Source: an uncultured Clostridium sp. (GTDB lineage Bacteria > Bacillota_A > Clostridia > TANB77 > CAG-508). Taken from it: a stretch of 6,687 bases of DNA. The translations under genes were made by a program, and so were the position numbers. The notes below the pieces were generated by a model, which saw only the letters and a program-made list of their open reading frames with translations, was not told where the DNA came from and did not search any database. The stretch covers positions 1-6,687 of the forward strand of contig CAJKKA010000087.1 of NCBI GenBank assembly GCA_905200315.1, read 5' to 3'. Numbering within the stretch: position 1 is the first letter of the stretch; every line of letters begins with the position of its first letter. Shown here in pieces: positions 5,304 through 6,687 of the stretch.

Positions 5304-6686
5304 TTACATTTTATTTACTATCATATCTTCTTTTGTATCTTTTACTATGTATCCTTTACTTTGAATTAAGTCTCTTAATTCATCAGATTTTTCCCAATTT
5401 TTATTTTTTCTTGCTTCTTTTCTTTCTTGAATTAATTTCTCTATTTCTTCTGGTAATTTTTCTTTTTTTTCGTTTTTACTAATTTCTAGTCCAAGTACTG
5501 TATCAAATTTTTCAAGTAGTTTTGCAAAATCTTTTGACTTTCTTGTTTCTTTAGCAACTTCCCATGCTATGCTCATAGCAGATGGCATATTTAAGTCATC
5601 ATTTATTGCGATATGAAATTTTTCTTCATACTCAGTAATGTTTTTTTCTTCTATTTTTTCTTCTCCTTTTAAATGTTTTTGATATGCTTCTTTTAATCTT
5701 TCTAATGCTATTTTTGCAGAGTCCATAGCTTCCCATGTGAAGTTCAATTTCTTTCTATACACAGTTGTATAGCAAAACATTTTATATACAAGTGGGTTAT
5801 ATCCTCTATCTACTAAATCTTGCAATAAATATACATTTCCTAGACTTTTTGACATTTTTCCGCCATTTATAAGTAAATATTCTCCATGCATCCAGTAGTT
5901 TGCTGGAATTTTTCCTGAATATCCTTTGCTTTGTGCTATTTCATTTTCGTGGTGAGTTGGAATTAAATCTATTCCTCCTGTATGTATGTCAAAAACTTCT
6001 CCTAAATACTTATGGCTCATTGCAGAACATTCTATATGCCACCCTGGGTAGCTTAGTCCCCATGGACTTTCCCATTTCATTAAGTGATTTTCTGGTGCTT
6101 TTATCCATAATGCAAAATCATATGGATTTTTCTTTTCTTTATCTACTTCAACTCTTGCCCCATTTTTTTGTTCTCTTAAATTTATTCCAGATAAAATTCC
6201 ATACTCATCTAATTTAGATACATCAAAATAAATAGCAGTTGATGTTTCATAAGCATAACCATTTTCTATTAATTTTTTTACATAATTTAGCATATCTTCA
6301 ATATGTTCCGTAGCTTTACATATAATTTCTGGTCTTTGGATATTTAATCTATCTAAATCGTTAAAAAATTTTTTTGTATAATATTCTGCAATTTCTAATG
6401 GTGTTTTTCCTTCTTCTTTTGCAGATTTTATCATTTTATCTTCGCCTTCATCTGCATCTGAAACTAAATGTCCTACATCTGTTATATTCATTACATGTTT
6501 CAATTTATATCCATTGTATTCTAAAGTTCTTCTTAATGTGTCTTGAAATATATTTGTTCTCATATTTCCAATTGTTGCATCTTTATATACTGTTGGTCCA
6601 CATGAATATATGCGTACCTCATCTTTTCGAATTGGTTTAAATTTTTCTTTTTGTTTTGTTAACGTGTTTGTAAAATAAATATCCAT
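5304..6686 (-). CDS. cysS: Cysteinyl-tRNA synthetase
   Basis: This class I enzyme charges tRNA-Cys with cysteine in the cytoplasm. The protein has 460 residues, a normal length (Bacillus about 466), and [16 protein letters not shown] is a typical CysRS start, so the ATG at 6684-6686 is probably right although upstream DNA and the ribosome site are outside the window. The zinc/cysteine site is complete by comparison with E. coli: C29 (YSCGPTVY), C220 (GWHIECSAM), and H245 and E249 (HHENE). KMSKS is at 277-281. The HIGH motif is altered to TIGN (T38-N41, in [10 protein letters not shown]), losing both histidines. [19 protein letters not shown] (67-85) marks a CysRS branch different from the Bacillus one. 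The C-terminal helical region ([19 protein letters not shown], 421-439) matches the family's anticodon-side domain. The stop codon is followed at once by the pgi ribosome site. The identity is secure. Confidence 0.97.
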   Translation of the reverse strand: MDIYFTNTLTKQKEKFKPIRKDEVRIYSCGPTVYKDATIGNMRTNIFQDTLRRTLEYNGYKLKHVMNITDVGHLVSDADEGEDKMIKSAKEEGKTPLEIAEYYTKKFFNDLDRLNIQRPEIICKATEHIEDMLNYVKKLIENGYAYETSTAIYFDVSKLDEYGILSGINLREQKNGARVEVDKEKKNPYDFALWIKAPENHLMKWESPWGLSYPGWHIECSAMSHKYLGEVFDIHTGGIDLIPTHHENEIAQSKGYSGKIPANYWMHGEYLLINGGKMSKSLGNVYLLQDLVDRGYNPLVYKMFCYTTVYRKKLNFTWEAMDSAKIALERLKEAYQKHLKGEEKIEEKNITEYEEKFHIAINDDLNMPSAMSIAWEVAKETRKSKDFAKLLEKFDTVLGLEISKNEKKEKLPEEIEKLIQERKEARKNKNWEKSDELRDLIQSKGYIVKDTKEDMIVNKM

Positions 6687-6687
6687 G

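Overview
This is an AT-rich, low-GC chromosomal stretch whose six recognisable genes all lie on the minus strand. The proteins are A/T-codon biased (Lys, Ile, Asn and Glu rich), the Shine-Dalgarno sites are AGGAG-like, and the relatives I can recall are Bacillota proteins. I infer an uncultured, probably gut-type Clostridia-like member of the Bacillota using the standard code; the exact taxon cannot be fixed from the sequence. Nothing indicates a phage, plasmid or CRISPR locus. The gene content is mostly housekeeping.

Reading in the direction of transcription (high to low coordinates): cysS (cysteinyl-tRNA synthetase, starting at the right edge); pgi (glucose-6-phosphate isomerase, 15 bases after cysS); an intergenic region with an all-AT hairpin and one long copy of a GC-richer repeat; a membrane-anchored NodB-type polysaccharide deacetylase; truB (tRNA pseudouridine-55 synthase, 9 bases after the deacetylase, its ribosome site overlapping the deacetylase stop codon); tyrS (tyrosyl-tRNA synthetase, with a promoter candidate whose -35 box contains the truB stop codon); a 271-base intergenic region with three repeat units; a 137-residue TrkA/Ktr-type NAD-binding protein lacking the usual C-terminal half; and another long repeat copy at the left edge, cut by the window.

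Three genes concern translation (two aminoacyl-tRNA synthetases and a tRNA modification enzyme), one central sugar metabolism, one the cell envelope and one probably potassium transport control. cysS-pgi and deacetylase-truB look like coupled pairs; I see no single pathway joining all six.

The most unusual material is non-coding: five copies of a dispersed repeat family, all in one orientation and all between genes. Every unit with a visible left end starts TTGC-N-GGTCG, and all five end CGACC-CCTACA-NYG-TTTGACATT or a close variant. The interior is either a 6-base hairpin loop (two short units) or about 64 bases with further inverted repeats (long units, which can be drawn as a branched, cloverleaf-like fold). 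Other points for a second look are a CysRS whose HIGH motif reads TIGN and the half-length Trk/Ktr regulator next to a repeat copy.
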